From assembly GCF_022179545.1 (NCBI RefSeq), contig NZ_AP025518.1, positions 3,286,001 to 3,350,000 of the forward strand: a stretch of DNA of 64,000 nucleotides. Reading direction: 5' to 3'. The translations under genes and the position numbers were made by a program. Below are positions 43,268 through 52,770 of this stretch, one piece after another. Source of the stretch: Mycolicibacterium fortuitum subsp. fortuitum. Its GTDB lineage: Bacteria; Actinomycetota; Actinomycetes; Mycobacteriales; Mycobacteriaceae. The notes beneath the pieces are model-generated. The model did not search any database. It was not told the origin of the DNA and saw only the letters and a program-made list of their open reading frames with translations. Each line of letters opens with the position of its first letter. Within the stretch, counting starts at the first letter, position 1.

Positions 43268-44484
43268 TGACCAGCACACTCGACCACTCCACAGCCGTAT
43301 CCACCCTGCGCAGCACCACGGCAATACGCGAACGGGCACAACACCTGCTGCGACGTGCCCGGGCCGGGGATTCGGCCTGGTTCCTGGTCGACGACGATGC
43401 CCTCGACCACGCCGCATCGGAGGTCGCCCGGGTGACGCGGACCCGCTACCCCACACTTGCCATCCCCTATCACAGCCGGTGGCGCCATTTCGAAGCCGGA
43501 GGCATCGATCGACGTTCTGAGTTGGATTCGCGCTCAGGCAATTCGGGCAATGCCGAGCAGGCCCGGTCGATGATCGACCTGGCAGTGGTGAGCGTGTTGC
43601 TCGATGCCGGCGCCGGATCCGATTGGCGCTATACCGAACCCGGCACCGGCCTTCAGCTCGCCCGCTCCGAGGGGTTGGGTGTGGCCAGCTGGCACGCCTT
43701 CTGCAATGGGCTGTTCTCCAGCGATCCCGCCAACCCGCTGCAGGTCGATTCCGCCGCGCTGAGCGCGCTCGACGCACAGGTCGTGGGCCGGGCCTTCCAG
43801 ACCGGCCCGGGAAATCCGCTGATAGGCCTGGCCGGTCGGGTGCGGTTGCTACACCGGCTCGGTACGCAATTGGCAGCTCACCCAGAGGCATTCGGCCAGA
43901 ACGGCCGGCCCGGTGAATTGTTCGACACGGTCACCGGTCCGACCGTCAGCGCCCACCGGTTGCTCACGACGTTGTTGGACACATTGTCGGAAGTGTGGCT
44001 CACCGACAACGCGATCGGTGGTCAGGCACTCGGTGACTGTTGGCGGCATCAGGCGGTCCCGGGCCTCGGCTTCTCGCGGGGGTGGATGCCCTTTCACAAG
44101 TTGTCGCAGTGGCTCACCTACTCCCTCATCGAGCCGTTCGAACGGGCAGGTGTCACCGCCACCGACCTCGACGCGCTCACCGGGTTGCCCGAGTACCGCA
44201 ACGGCGGCCTGATGCTGGATACCGGCGTGCTGCGGTTACGCGATGCGGCACTCGCCGAGCGGGATTGGGCGGTGGGTGACGAACTCGTGGTCGAATGGCG
44301 GGCATTGACGGTCGCGCTGCTCGACGAGCTGGCACCGCTCGTACGCGGCCATCTCGGCGCCCCGCAACTGCCGATGGCCTGTGTACTGGAGGGCGGAACC
44401 TGGGCGACCGGGCGGGAATTGGCCGTACGCCTGCGTGACGGCCGCCCTCCGCTGTCCGTCAGCAGTGACGGCACGGTCTTCTAA
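43267..44484 (+). CDS. DUF1688 protein (URC4 type)
   Basis: A 405-residue protein of the DUF1688 family, which contains fungal Urc4. Recognisable segments are [52 protein letters not shown] and [16 protein letters not shown]4 is required for uracil use in Lachancea kluyveri; its reaction is not settled. Here it is coupled to the URC1-type gene by a 1-nt overlap (TGATG) and followed by a uracil phosphoribosyltransferase gene 13 nt later. Confidence 0.87.
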   Translation: MTSTLDHSTAVSTLRSTTAIRERAQHLLRRARAGDSAWFLVDDDALDHAASEVARVTRTRYPTLAIPYHSRWRHFEAGGIDRRSELDSRSGNSGNAEQARSMIDLAVVSVLLDAGAGSDWRYTEPGTGLQLARSEGLGVASWHAFCNGLFSSDPANPLQVDSAALSALDAQVVGRAFQTGPGNPLIGLAGRVRLLHRLGTQLAAHPEAFGQNGRPGELFDTVTGPTVSAHRLLTTLLDTLSEVWLTDNAIGGQALGDCWRHQAVPGLGFSRGWMPFHKLSQWLTYSLIEPFERAGVTATDLDALTGLPEYRNGGLMLDTGVLRLRDAALAERDWAVGDELVVEWRALTVALLDELAPLVRGHLGAPQLPMACVLEGGTWATGRELAVRLRDGRPPLSVSSDGTVF

Positions 44485-44497
44485 AAGGAGCGACCAC

Positions 44498-45127
44498 ATG
44501 GGCAACCTGCACGTCATCGACCATCCGCTGGTGCAGCACAAGCTGACCCTGATGCGTCAGAAAGAGGTGTCCACCAAGGGGTTCCGGCAGTTGCTCAACG
44601 AGATCTCGATGCTGATGAGCTACGAGGTGCTGCGTGACATCCCGGTCCACGACATCGATATCGATACGCCACTGGAATCCACCACAGGAGCCGTGATCGA
44701 CGGCAAGAAACTGGTGTTCGTGTCCATCCTGCGGGCCGGAAGCGGCATCCTTGACGGCATGCTCAGCGTGATGCCCAACGCCCGCGTCGGCCACATCGGT
44801 CTCTACCGCGATCCGAAGACCCGCGTAGCGGTCGAGTATTACTTCAAGCTGCCCGGTGATCTGCATGAACGCGACGTGGTGGTCGTCGATCCGATGTTGG
44901 CAACGGGTAATTCGGCAGTCGCCGCGATCGACCGCATCAAAGAACACCAGCCGCGATCCATCAAGTTCGTCTGCCTGCTGACCTGTCCGGAGGGCGTCGC
45001 CGCGATGCAGCAGGCGCACCCGGATGTGCCCATCTACACGGCAGCACTGGACCGGGAACTCGACGAGCAGGGTTACATCGTCCCCGGTGTCGGCGACGCG
45101 GGCGACCGCATCTTCGGAACCAAGTGA
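44498..45127 (+). CDS. upp: Uracil phosphoribosyltransferase
   Basis: A 209-residue enzyme that makes UMP from uracil and PRPP. The PRPP loop is [17 protein letters not shown], and the uracil site is [16 protein letters not shown]. The start ATG 44498 follows AAAAGGAG. In the URC pathway this enzyme (Urc6) supplies UMP-level substrate, which explains its place as third gene after the URC1 and URC4 types. It also serves salvage. Confidence 0.96.
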   Translation: MGNLHVIDHPLVQHKLTLMRQKEVSTKGFRQLLNEISMLMSYEVLRDIPVHDIDIDTPLESTTGAVIDGKKLVFVSILRAGSGILDGMLSVMPNARVGHIGLYRDPKTRVAVEYYFKLPGDLHERDVVVVDPMLATGNSAVAAIDRIKEHQPRSIKFVCLLTCPEGVAAMQQAHPDVPIYTAALDRELDEQGYIVPGVGDAGDRIFGTK

Positions 45128-45810
45128 ACGCACACCGCTGGGGCCTCGGCGCTTTCGTCATCGTCGAGGCCGCCTACCTGCTCACCTCTGCGGCGTTCGG
45201 CGTGCTGGCACCTGCGGGTCCTCCCCCGGCCTGGCTGATCACCCTGGCCATCGGCGTACCCACATTGGTCGCGGCAGCACTGGCCGTCGCCATCGCGTCG
45301 TGGCGCGGAAACGGCGCCCGCATCGACTTTCGATGGCAATGGTCCTGGCGCGCCGTCGGTCTCGGGTTGGCGTTCGGCATCGGCGGGTTGTTCGTCACGT
45401 TGCCCGCCGCGTTGGTCTATCAGGCGATCGTGGGGCCCGACGCCACCTCTGCCGTCGGTGGTGTCTTCGAGGGTGTTCGGACCGGGTGGCCGATGGCGGT
45501 GACCGTGCTGCTGCTCGTCGCGGTGGTCGCCCCGATCTGCGAAGAAGTCGTGTTTCGCGGACTGCTCTGGGGTGCCCTGGAACAACGGTGGGGACGCGTC
45601 ACCGCGGCGATCGTGTCCACCCTCGTATTCGCCTTGGCTCACCTGGAGCTTCAGCGGGCCCCGCTGCTACTGGTGGTGGCGATCCCAATTGCCCTGGCGC
45701 GACTGTATTCCGGCAGTTTGTGGGGCGGCATCATCGCCCATCAGGTGACCAATCTGCTGCCGGGCATCATCATGATGTTCGGCCTGCTGGGTATGGTGCC
45801 GGCCCGCTGA
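45124..45810 (+). CDS. CPBP-family intramembrane metalloprotease (CAAX protease-like)
   Basis: A 228-residue protein with about seven membrane helices. The motifs are [12 protein letters not shown] (the EExxxR motif), FALAHLE and HQVTNLL, all membrane-embedded metal ligands of the Abi/CPBP family. GTG 45124 overlaps the upp stop by 4 nt, so it is translated with the URC operon. It has no obvious part in pyrimidine breakdown and may be a passenger. Confidence 0.88.
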   Translation: MNAHRWGLGAFVIVEAAYLLTSAAFGVLAPAGPPPAWLITLAIGVPTLVAAALAVAIASWRGNGARIDFRWQWSWRAVGLGLAFGIGGLFVTLPAALVYQAIVGPDATSAVGGVFEGVRTGWPMAVTVLLLVAVVAPICEEVVFRGLLWGALEQRWGRVTAAIVSTLVFALAHLELQRAPLLLVVAIPIALARLYSGSLWGGIIAHQVTNLLPGIIMMFGLLGMVPAR

Positions 45811-45814
45811 CGCG

Positions 45815-46597
45815 TCAGCGCTTGCGGTCCCGCACCTTGTACGTCGAGGGCCACGACATGCGAGATTCGTCGCCCACCAACGGAGTTCCCGATCCACCGA
45901 CGCGAACGTCGTAGGCTTCCTGCCCGGCGCCGACCTCGCGGTTGGCGTGCTCTTGGGCCAGGTAATAGAGCTGGTCGATCTCGGCTTCGGAGAACGCCAC
46001 GAAGGTGGTCTTGCGCACGATGTCGTTCATGCCCGCCGTCATCCGGTCGGGCAGGACACGCGAAGCCAGCGCCGCCAGCCCCAGCAGGATGAACGGGATG
46101 ACCCAGTAACAGAGGTAGGACAACGGAGTCTTGGTGTCCAAGAGCGTGGCATCGCCCTGCACGATCGGCGGAATTGCCGAGGAGATCGTCATCCCCGCGA
46201 AGGCACCCACCCAGATCCAGGTCAGTATCTTGACGATCCTTTGGAACAGGTCACTTTCGACAACGCCGGGCGGTTGGCCGGCCGCGGCGAACTCCATCAC
46301 GAACGGCTTGCCGATAAGCAGACCGATCAGGGCGACCAGGAAGATCCCCACTGTGCTCAGGGGCTGAATCCACCGCTCCATGACTTCTTGGTTCAGCACC
46401 AGCGTGAGGATCGTGAGCACGATGAAGTTCGCGAGCGCACCCACCTCGAGAGTGCGCCCCGGTGCCCCGGAGATCCGGCTGATCGTGAACGTCGCGAAGG
46501 CCGTCGCCAGCGCCACCAGCACGGCGACCAGGAACGGCACGTTGCCGACGAGTACCCAATAGATGATCCACGGTGCGAAGCCAAACAGGATGCCCAC
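45815..46597 (-). CDS. Polytopic membrane protein of unknown function
   Basis: A 260-residue protein with six likely helices (about 5-40, 50-65, 78-98, 118-140, 160-180) and a soluble C-terminal tail with basic end (WPSTYKVRDRKR). GTG 46597 is preceded by TAGACT 8 nt upstream, which looks like a -10 box for a leaderless transcript. I do not recognise the family. It ends 4 bp from the convergent CPBP gene. Confidence 0.75.
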   Translation of the reverse strand: MGILFGFAPWIIYWVLVGNVPFLVAVLVALATAFATFTISRISGAPGRTLEVGALANFIVLTILTLVLNQEVMERWIQPLSTVGIFLVALIGLLIGKPFVMEFAAAGQPPGVVESDLFQRIVKILTWIWVGAFAGMTISSAIPPIVQGDATLLDTKTPLSYLCYWVIPFILLGLAALASRVLPDRMTAGMNDIVRKTTFVAFSEAEIDQLYYLAQEHANREVGAGQEAYDVRVGGSGTPLVGDESRMSWPSTYKVRDRKR

Positions 46598-46653
46598 GAG
46601 CGCCCAGTCTAAGGGCTTACCGTTGATCCGACGGCAACTATCCGCCCGCGCTG

Positions 46654-47712
46654 CTATTCCTCACTCTGCCCGTTGTTGCGGCGCCACTCCGCGATCTTGC
46701 GGCCCATCGAGTCGGCTGCACTCGTCGCGGCCTGCCCCACGCCGTCGATGACGCCGCCCAAGCCGTCCCGGATCCCTCGGATCAACGGATCGTTGGACTG
46801 GTCGAAACCGTCCTTGTAATGGCGGGCCGCCGCACTGACGTCGTCGGTCCAACTCGCCGTGGCATCGTCGACTTTCAGTGGATAGTTCCCTGCCATGATG
46901 GCGCCGTAGCCGCCGGTATCCACCCATTTGGTCAGCGCCGCCGCTCGCAGCACCGAGAACGGATGGCTCTCCAGTTCCAGATTGAGCAGCTTGAGCAACC
47001 CATCGCGCATATCTCCGGTCGCCTCGTAGTCACGCGCCTGAGCGAGGAACGCCTGCGAGTCGAGCTTGTCGAGGTGGCTGCCTGCCGCCAGCTTCAGCTC
47101 GACCCGGATCGCCATGTCGATGTCCTGGCCGCACAGCAGACCCGCCCGGTCCCCCGAGAGTTCGGATTTGCGTTCCCATTCCTGCAGACCGGCAAGGATC
47201 GCCCGCAGCGCCCAGCCACCCACCGGGACGAAACCGAACGAAGACGCCAACCGCATCAGATGATCGAGCATCGTGCGGTAGACGGCATGGCCGCTGAGGG
47301 CATGACCGAGCTCATGCCCGACGATGAAACGCATCTCGTCGTGCGTCATCAGTTCATACATCGACGAGGTGATCACGATGAACGGGTCGTCCATGCCGAT
47401 GCAGTACGCATTGACCACAGGCGACTGGATGACGAACATCTCCGGGCGTACCGGAGCGTCGAGCACCTGCACACACTCTTCGAGCAACGCATCGAGATCG
47501 GCGAACTGCCGGGGACCCACTCGCGCAGATGTGGCCAGATACAACAACCGGTGCTTGCGTTCGCGCAGCATTCCGGACAGCAACTTGAGGATCTGATCGA
47601 AACCCTTGAGCCGACGCAACGCCGTCAGCGCGGTCCGGTCTGCCGGATGCTCCCAGGCCCGTGAACTGATACCCGGAAAAACGGTCCGCGTGGTCGCGGG
47701 TGTCTGTTCCAT
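46654..47712 (-). CDS. M48-family metallopeptidase
   Basis: A 352-residue protein with the zinc motif FIVGHELGHALSGHA (HExxH) near residue 137 and the third ligand region ERKSELSGDRAGLL with Glu. It lacks clear transmembrane helices at the ends that HtpX has, so it belongs to the soluble or peripherally bound M48 group common in actinobacteria. The start ATG 47712. It lies 57 nt upstream of the membrane protein gene on the same strand; possible operon. The substrate is unknown. Confidence 0.88.
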   Translation of the reverse strand: MEQTPATTRTVFPGISSRAWEHPADRTALTALRRLKGFDQILKLLSGMLRERKHRLLYLATSARVGPRQFADLDALLEECVQVLDAPVRPEMFVIQSPVVNAYCIGMDDPFIVITSSMYELMTHDEMRFIVGHELGHALSGHAVYRTMLDHLMRLASSFGFVPVGGWALRAILAGLQEWERKSELSGDRAGLLCGQDIDMAIRVELKLAAGSHLDKLDSQAFLAQARDYEATGDMRDGLLKLLNLELESHPFSVLRAAALTKWVDTGGYGAIMAGNYPLKVDDATASWTDDVSAAARHYKDGFDQSNDPLIRGIRDGLGGVIDGVGQAATSAADSMGRKIAEWRRNNGQSEE

Positions 47713-47791
47713 CTGTGCTGTGCGCCCTTCGTCGTCGACAGCTCAGAGCCTACGTACTGTCGAGCCGCCGAGGACGCACGAATTTCAGGCT

Positions 47792-48409
47792 TCAGGCGAT
47801 GATGCGAACGAGGTAAGGCGTCATGCCCTCGCCGCGCACCGGGGTGACCGCGACGGCGGGCTCGGTACCCTGGATCATCTGGTTGTTGCCCAGGTAGAGC
47901 GCCACGCTCTGAGTGCCCTCGGGCCCGTAGAAGATCAGGTCACCGGGCAGCGCCTGAGACGGCAGCACCTTTTGCCCCACCTTGTACTGCTCGCCGGAAG
48001 ATCGCGGCATCTTCACCCCGACACCACCGAAGGCGTACACGATCAGACCGGAGGCATCGAAGCCGACCACATTCGCCGACGGATCCGGCGCAACGCCGAA
48101 GCCAGGAGTCAGCGCGGGAGCGGTCACCGCCGGGGTCGAAAGGCCCGGTGTCAGACCGCCGCCCGCCAGTGGCGGGGTCGCGGTGGCCAGGCCCGGGGCG
48201 GGCAGTGTACGGGCGATACCACGGGTCGGGCCGTTGACGTCGCCCCCGCCGTAGCTGAACGGCACGCCGCGCTGTGACAACGCACGGGCGATCACGACGT
48301 CGACATAGCGCTGGTTGCCGGTGGGGCGTTCGATCGGTGCGGCACCGGCCACACCGGGAGCCGCAACCAGAAATGCCAGACCGAACAGCAGGGCAAAGGT
48401 ACGTCTCAT
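47792..48409 (-). CDS. ripD: RipD-like NlpC/P60 protein with altered catalytic residues
   Basis: A 205-residue secreted protein. The signal peptide (FALLFGLAFLVAAPGVAGA) is followed by an NlpC/P60 domain. The catalytic Cys motif DCSGL is changed to FDASGLIVYAF, and the usual His-containing motif is QSVALYLGNNQM with Ser in place of His. This is as in M. tuberculosis RipD (Rv1566c), which binds peptidoglycan without cutting it. It differs from RipD by a 60-residue Pro/Ala/Leu/Thr insert between FSYGGGDVNGPTRG and the FDASG motif, and by lacking the C-terminal Pro/Val/Gln repeats. Confidence 0.87.
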   Translation of the reverse strand: MRRTFALLFGLAFLVAAPGVAGAAPIERPTGNQRYVDVVIARALSQRGVPFSYGGGDVNGPTRGIARTLPAPGLATATPPLAGGGLTPGLSTPAVTAPALTPGFGVAPDPSANVVGFDASGLIVYAFGGVGVKMPRSSGEQYKVGQKVLPSQALPGDLIFYGPEGTQSVALYLGNNQMIQGTEPAVAVTPVRGEGMTPYLVRIIA

Positions 48410-48754
48410 CGAACATCAACTCTCTCGACCACCGGAAGGCGATGCCGGCCGCTGGTCGTCGTCAGCCGGGTCAACCATTTGTACCGCGCATTGAGCGCTT
48501 TGCCCAATTAGCAAGGGGCACAAGCTCGATCAGATGCACTACCGTAACCCAACGGTTATCGTCGCGGCGGCGGGAAGCATCCGTCGCCGTGGCTTCCGAG
48601 CCGCCGCCCGCGCCGGTGGAGACAGCGCTGCTCCGCGTCGCGGCAAAGTTCCCAGGACGGATCGGATTTGCTTTCGACGCCCCGAAAATCGTTGGGGTAC
48701 AGGGCTCGCCGAGGGCCCCGACCATGTTTGCGGATCACCTGACACCATGGTGGT
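48410..48754. other. Divergent intergenic region between ripD and tenA
   Basis: 345 bp with no supportable gene. I looked for a TPP riboswitch, which might control tenA, and saw none of its conserved blocks. A small palindrome TAACC-CAAC-GGTTA lies at 48545-48558. CACCATGGTG (48743-48752) abuts the tenA start. Both promoters must lie here. Confidence 0.4.
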
Positions 48755-49438
48755 ATGCATCCCGACGCGCATCCGCAATCCTGGTCGGCCCGGCTCTGGG
48801 AGTCGATCGAGCCGACGTTCACCGCCATCCTCGAGCACCCGTTCCTGACCGGTCTGACCGACGGCAGCCTGGACGACGCGGCGTTCGCCCACTATGTGGC
48901 GCAGGACGTGCACTACCTGCGGGACTATGCGCGCGCATTGGCCATCGTCGGCGCCAAGGCCCCCACCCTCGCCGACACGGCGATGTTCTCCCGCCATGCC
49001 GCCGAGGTCTTCGACGTCGAGTTGGGCCTGCACAACGAACTGCTGCCCGAACTGGGTCTGGATGTAGAGGCGCTCAACTCGACGCCGGTCGCCCCAACTA
49101 CCCGGGCATATACGAGTTATCTGCTGGCCGCTGCCTACAGCGGCACGTTCGCCGAGGGATTGGCGGCGGTCCTGCCCTGCTACTGGATCTACGCACGGGT
49201 GGGAACGGCGTTGCTGGAGCGGGGATCACCCGATCGGCGCTATCAGCGCTGGATCGACAGCTATGGCGGCGATGAGTTCGCCGCCACCGTTGCCGAGGTG
49301 CTCGGTGTGACGGATCGGGTGGGACCGACATTGGGTGAAGAAGACGATGCCGCCGCACGAGCCCACTTCGAGGTCACGGCGAAATACGAGTGGATGTTCT
49401 TCGACGCGGGCTATCGCCGCGAGCAGTGGCCGATCTGA
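48755..49438 (+). CDS. tenA: TenA/thiaminase II family protein
   Basis: A 227-residue all-helical protein. The catalytic Cys142 lies in AAVLPCYWIYARVG, and the conserved acidic residue in YVAQDVHYLRDYARAL. The C-terminal EVTAKYEWMFFDAGY-type helix is also typical. TenA salvages thiamine breakdown products such as aminopyrimidines. No ribosome site is seen before ATG 48755, so translation may be leaderless. A strong bidirectional hairpin follows. Confidence 0.9.
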   Translation: MHPDAHPQSWSARLWESIEPTFTAILEHPFLTGLTDGSLDDAAFAHYVAQDVHYLRDYARALAIVGAKAPTLADTAMFSRHAAEVFDVELGLHNELLPELGLDVEALNSTPVAPTTRAYTSYLLAAAYSGTFAEGLAAVLPCYWIYARVGTALLERGSPDRRYQRWIDSYGGDEFAATVAEVLGVTDRVGPTLGEEDDAAARAHFEVTAKYEWMFFDAGYRREQWPI

Positions 49439-49449
49439 GCACCGGCCGG

Positions 49450-49484
49450 TCCCTCACCGGCGCGCCTGGCACACCGGTGAGGGA
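49450..49484. terminator. Bidirectional hairpin between tenA and tpx
   Basis: TCCCTCACCGG (49450-49460) and CCGGTGAGGGA (49474-49484) form a perfect 11-bp stem with a 13-nt loop. It sits 12 nt beyond the tenA stop and 13 nt beyond the tpx stop, serving both convergent genes. Confidence 0.7.
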
Positions 49485-49496
49485 GTGTGACGACGA

Positions 49497-49988
<492 letters not shown>

Positions 49989-50040
49989 GGGGCACAGTCT
50001 GTCAAAAGCGGGTGCCGTGCGGGCGGGCCGGGGTGCGACG

Positions 50041-50943
50041 ATGGGCGTGATGATCGATCTGCCCGGGGCGGTGCGCGCGATGGGCACCCGTGGACCGCAG
50101 TGGCAGTCGTGGGTCGACGGTTTACCTCGGATGATCCGGGACCGGTTCGACGATTGGGACCTACGCGCCGACGGGCCTGCCGATTACGGCCATTGCTCGA
50201 TCGTGCTGCCGGTGCGCACGGGCGACGGTGTCCCCGCGATGCTCAAGGCAAGTTTCCCCGATGACGAATCCGAACACGAACACCTCGCGTTGAGGCGGTG
50301 GGCCGGCGCCGGCGCGGTCCGGTTGCTGCGAGCCGACCCACACCGGCGGACGATGCTCCTGGAACGGCTGCACCGACGAAACCTCAACGAGCTGTGGGAC
50401 ATCGAGGCGTGCGAGATCGTCGCCGAACTGTACGGCCGGATCCATGTGCCACCGCTGCCCCAGGTGCGGTCGCTGGCCGAATGCACCTCACGATGGACCG
50501 CCGACCTGCTGCGCCTCCCCCGCAACGCCCCGATACCGCATCGACTCGTGGAGCAGGCGATCACTCTCGGCCGGGATCTGGCCACCGATCCCGGCATCAC
50601 CGACACTCTGATCCATGGTGACCTGCACTACGAGAACGTGCTCGCCGCCGAGCGCGAGCCGTGGTTGGTGATCGACCCCAAACCGATGAACGGTGACCCG
50701 CACTACGAGGTCGCACCGATGCTGTGGAACCGCTGGGATGAGTTGGCCGGCTACGTCCGCGACGGGGTCCGGCGGCGGCTGTCGGCGCTGGTCGACGCGT
50801 CGGGTCTGGATGCCGACCGGGCGCGAGCCTGGGTCATCGTGCGGATGGTGCACAACGCGATGTGGGAGCTGACCGAAACGCCCGAGCCTGATGCGGACTG
50901 GCTGACGAGATGTGTGGCGATCGCCAAGGCAGTGCAGGACTGA
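50041..50943 (+). CDS. APH(6)/hydroxyurea-type phosphotransferase family protein
   Basis: A 300-residue kinase-fold protein. The catalytic loop is IHGDLHYENVL and the metal motif VIDPKPMNGDPHYEVAPML, matching the aminoglycoside/hydroxyurea resistance kinase family (PF04655) that contains streptomycin 6-kinases. The N-lobe has SIVLPVRTGDGVPAMLKASFPD with the ATP Lys. ATG 50041 or ATG 50050 is the start. The gene is embedded in ordinary chromosomal context, so it is probably an intrinsic enzyme; whether it acts on streptomycin is unknown. Confidence 0.85.
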   Translation: MGVMIDLPGAVRAMGTRGPQWQSWVDGLPRMIRDRFDDWDLRADGPADYGHCSIVLPVRTGDGVPAMLKASFPDDESEHEHLALRRWAGAGAVRLLRADPHRRTMLLERLHRRNLNELWDIEACEIVAELYGRIHVPPLPQVRSLAECTSRWTADLLRLPRNAPIPHRLVEQAITLGRDLATDPGITDTLIHGDLHYENVLAAEREPWLVIDPKPMNGDPHYEVAPMLWNRWDELAGYVRDGVRRRLSALVDASGLDADRARAWVIVRMVHNAMWELTETPEPDADWLTRCVAIAKAVQD

Positions 50944-50947
50944 GCGG

Positions 50948-51271
50948 TCAGATGACCTTGTATGTGAGGTCATACAGTGCGCCGCCGCCACTGAATTGCT
51001 GAGTGAGCTCGCCCCGTCCCAACTCGTCGGAGCGGATGACTATCGAGCCCACGTCCTCCATCTCATCTGTGCGCACGTCCACTTCTCTCAACACGATCTC
51101 CAATTGGCCGTCGAACGGCAGCAGTCGGTCCAGATCCACCACATCCCCCTGGCACATCGAGACAGCCCTGAACTGAAATCCATCAGCTCTGCTGATACTG
51201 AGCTCGTCGGTCCCGCCGGAGTCGTGGGTCTTCACGGCCCGCAGTTCCGACAGCTTGGCGAACAACGACAT
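50948..51271 (-). CDS. Small hypothetical protein
   Basis: A 107-residue protein without signal peptide or membrane segment. It is strand-rich with acidic stretches (DLDRLLPFDGQLEIVLREVDVRTDEMEDVG). The start ATG 51271 is supported by GGAGG, spaced 6 nt. The family is not recognised. It converges with the APH(6)-like gene at a distance of 4 bp. Confidence 0.7.
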   Translation of the reverse strand: MSLFAKLSELRAVKTHDSGGTDELSISRADGFQFRAVSMCQGDVVDLDRLLPFDGQLEIVLREVDVRTDEMEDVGSIVIRSDELGRGELTQQFSGGGALYDLTYKVI

Positions 51272-51433
51272 GGCATCCTCCGTTGGATCTCCCCGCCAGC
51301 GCGGTAGCTGACGCAGTCGATTCTCGAGTTGCCGCCGCAACGCACACATGCGTAGTGCGCTACTTGAATCTGTTCGGGGAAGGTTGCTGCGTCGCGGTGG
51401 GGTCCGCTCCCGCGAAACCTCCGTCCGAGCAGT

Positions 51434-52405
51434 TCAGGCCGCGGAAATGGCGGTGTGCAGGCGGTCGCGCCACCACGCCAGCCGTGTCGGATCGGTGACC
51501 GCGTACCGCTCGAGTTGGCTGCGCTGGGGTGCGGGAGGCATCGGTGCAACGGGCAGGTAGCCATCGACGGCGGTCAGGGACCGCGAATCCGCGACCACAT
51601 CACCGGCGAGAAACACCCGGGTTCCCAGTTCGCACGCGAACCTCAACTCGGGCAACGCCCCCGCGAGCGCGAGCCCGGCGGCCAGTCCGATGGTCGTCTC
51701 GAGCGTCGAGCTGACCACGCAGGGCAGTCCGCAGGACTCGGCAACCCGTAACGCACGCCGGGCCCCGCCCAGCGGTCCTGTGGCCAGTACGGCGATGTCG
51801 GCCGCATCGCCGAGGCGCAGGTCCGACAGGTCATCGGCTTCACGGATCGACTCCCCTGCCGCGATGGGCACCTCGACCCGGCGCCTCACCTCGGCGAGCT
51901 CGTCGACCGTGCGGCACGGTTGTGTGACGAATTCCAGTCCGCCGGCCGCCCGATCGAGAGCGACGATGGCGGATACCGCGGTATCCGGCTCCCACCGTCC
52001 CTTGGCATCGCACCTGATGACACCGCCTGTGCCGAGCCCGTCGAGCACCGCCCTGACCCGGTCGAGGTCATCGGCGAGTTTCCCGGTACCCACCTCCACC
52101 GCCGCAGTCCGGCAACCCGAGGCCGCGGCGATCTCGCGCGCCCGTGCGGCGTCGACGGCCGGAATGCTGATCGCTATGGGTACTCGCCCACGCACCGGGT
52201 CGGGCCAGCCGACCGTTCCCGGCTCGGTGGCCGCCGTCAGCCACCGCCCCAGCGCACCCGCCTGCGGCAGCGGGCTGAACTCTCCCCAGCCCTGGGGCCC
52301 CTCGATGAGCATTCCCTCGCGGACCGTGAGGCCACCGACTGGTTCGACGGTCGGGATGGCGAAGACCGGCGAGCGGTCGAAGTCGATGAGGGTCTGCACA
52401 ACCAC
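51434..52405 (-). CDS. menC: o-Succinylbenzoate synthase MenC
   Basis: A 323-residue enolase-superfamily enzyme. The catalytic Lys lies in VIRCDAKGRWE, metal ligands are the following Asp/Glu residues (LEFVTQPC, AAGESI), and the second Lys position region is LATGPLGGAR. It matches actinobacterial MenC (Rv0553 type), which dehydrates SHCHC to o-succinylbenzoate in menaquinone synthesis. The start is GTG 52405. Other men genes are not in this window. Confidence 0.9.
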   Translation of the reverse strand: MVVQTLIDFDRSPVFAIPTVEPVGGLTVREGMLIEGPQGWGEFSPLPQAGALGRWLTAATEPGTVGWPDPVRGRVPIAISIPAVDAARAREIAAASGCRTAAVEVGTGKLADDLDRVRAVLDGLGTGGVIRCDAKGRWEPDTAVSAIVALDRAAGGLEFVTQPCRTVDELAEVRRRVEVPIAAGESIREADDLSDLRLGDAADIAVLATGPLGGARRALRVAESCGLPCVVSSTLETTIGLAAGLALAGALPELRFACELGTRVFLAGDVVADSRSLTAVDGYLPVAPMPPAPQRSQLERYAVTDPTRLAWWRDRLHTAISAA

Positions 52406-52501
52406 GTGACGCTAGCGGACCGATCCGCCGCTGGACGGACAACCCGCGGCTTACACTGCGCCGGTAGGTTCGTGGAGATGCAGGGCATGAGGAGACAGCC
52501 A

Positions 52502-52753
52502 ATGGCGAGCGCAGTGTGGCGCGGCGTTTACATCGCGGTGTCGGCCGCAGCGTTGACTGCCGGTTCGATGGCAGTGGACACGATCGTGACCCCGGCTCCG
52601 AGTTCGGCGTGCGCGCCCGGGGAGACCGGTGTCACCAACGGTTGCTCACCGTTCTGTGTGCCCGGCAGGCAGCTCGACATCGCGACCGGGTTGTGCCTGC
52701 CGGTGCCGCCACCGCCCGCCGCTCCGAATGGTGTTGCGACACCGACCTTCTAG
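52502..52753 (+). CDS. Small secreted cysteine-containing protein
   Basis: An 83-residue protein. A signal peptide (YIAVSAAALTAGSMAVDT) is followed by a short mature region with four Cys (SSACAPGETGV, NGCSPFCVPGRQ, GLCLPVPPPP) and a Pro-rich end. ATG 52502 follows GAGGAG by about 8 nt; ATG 52478 and 52487 are in frame upstream. Cys spacing and the Pro end loosely resemble the repeat protein at 58167. Function is unknown. Confidence 0.72.
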   Translation: MASAVWRGVYIAVSAAALTAGSMAVDTIVTPAPSSACAPGETGVTNGCSPFCVPGRQLDIATGLCLPVPPPPAAPNGVATPTF

Positions 52754-52770
52754 GCCATTACGCTGTCCGT

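Noticed and set aside
42461..43891. Minus-strand frame (476 codons) opposite the URC1 and URC4 type genes
   Set aside because: Arg/Pro-rich shadow of two coupled plus-strand genes with family motifs.
48410..48754. Possible TPP riboswitch upstream of tenA
   Set aside because: The CUGAGA and conserved 3' blocks of the TPP aptamer are absent on the plus strand.
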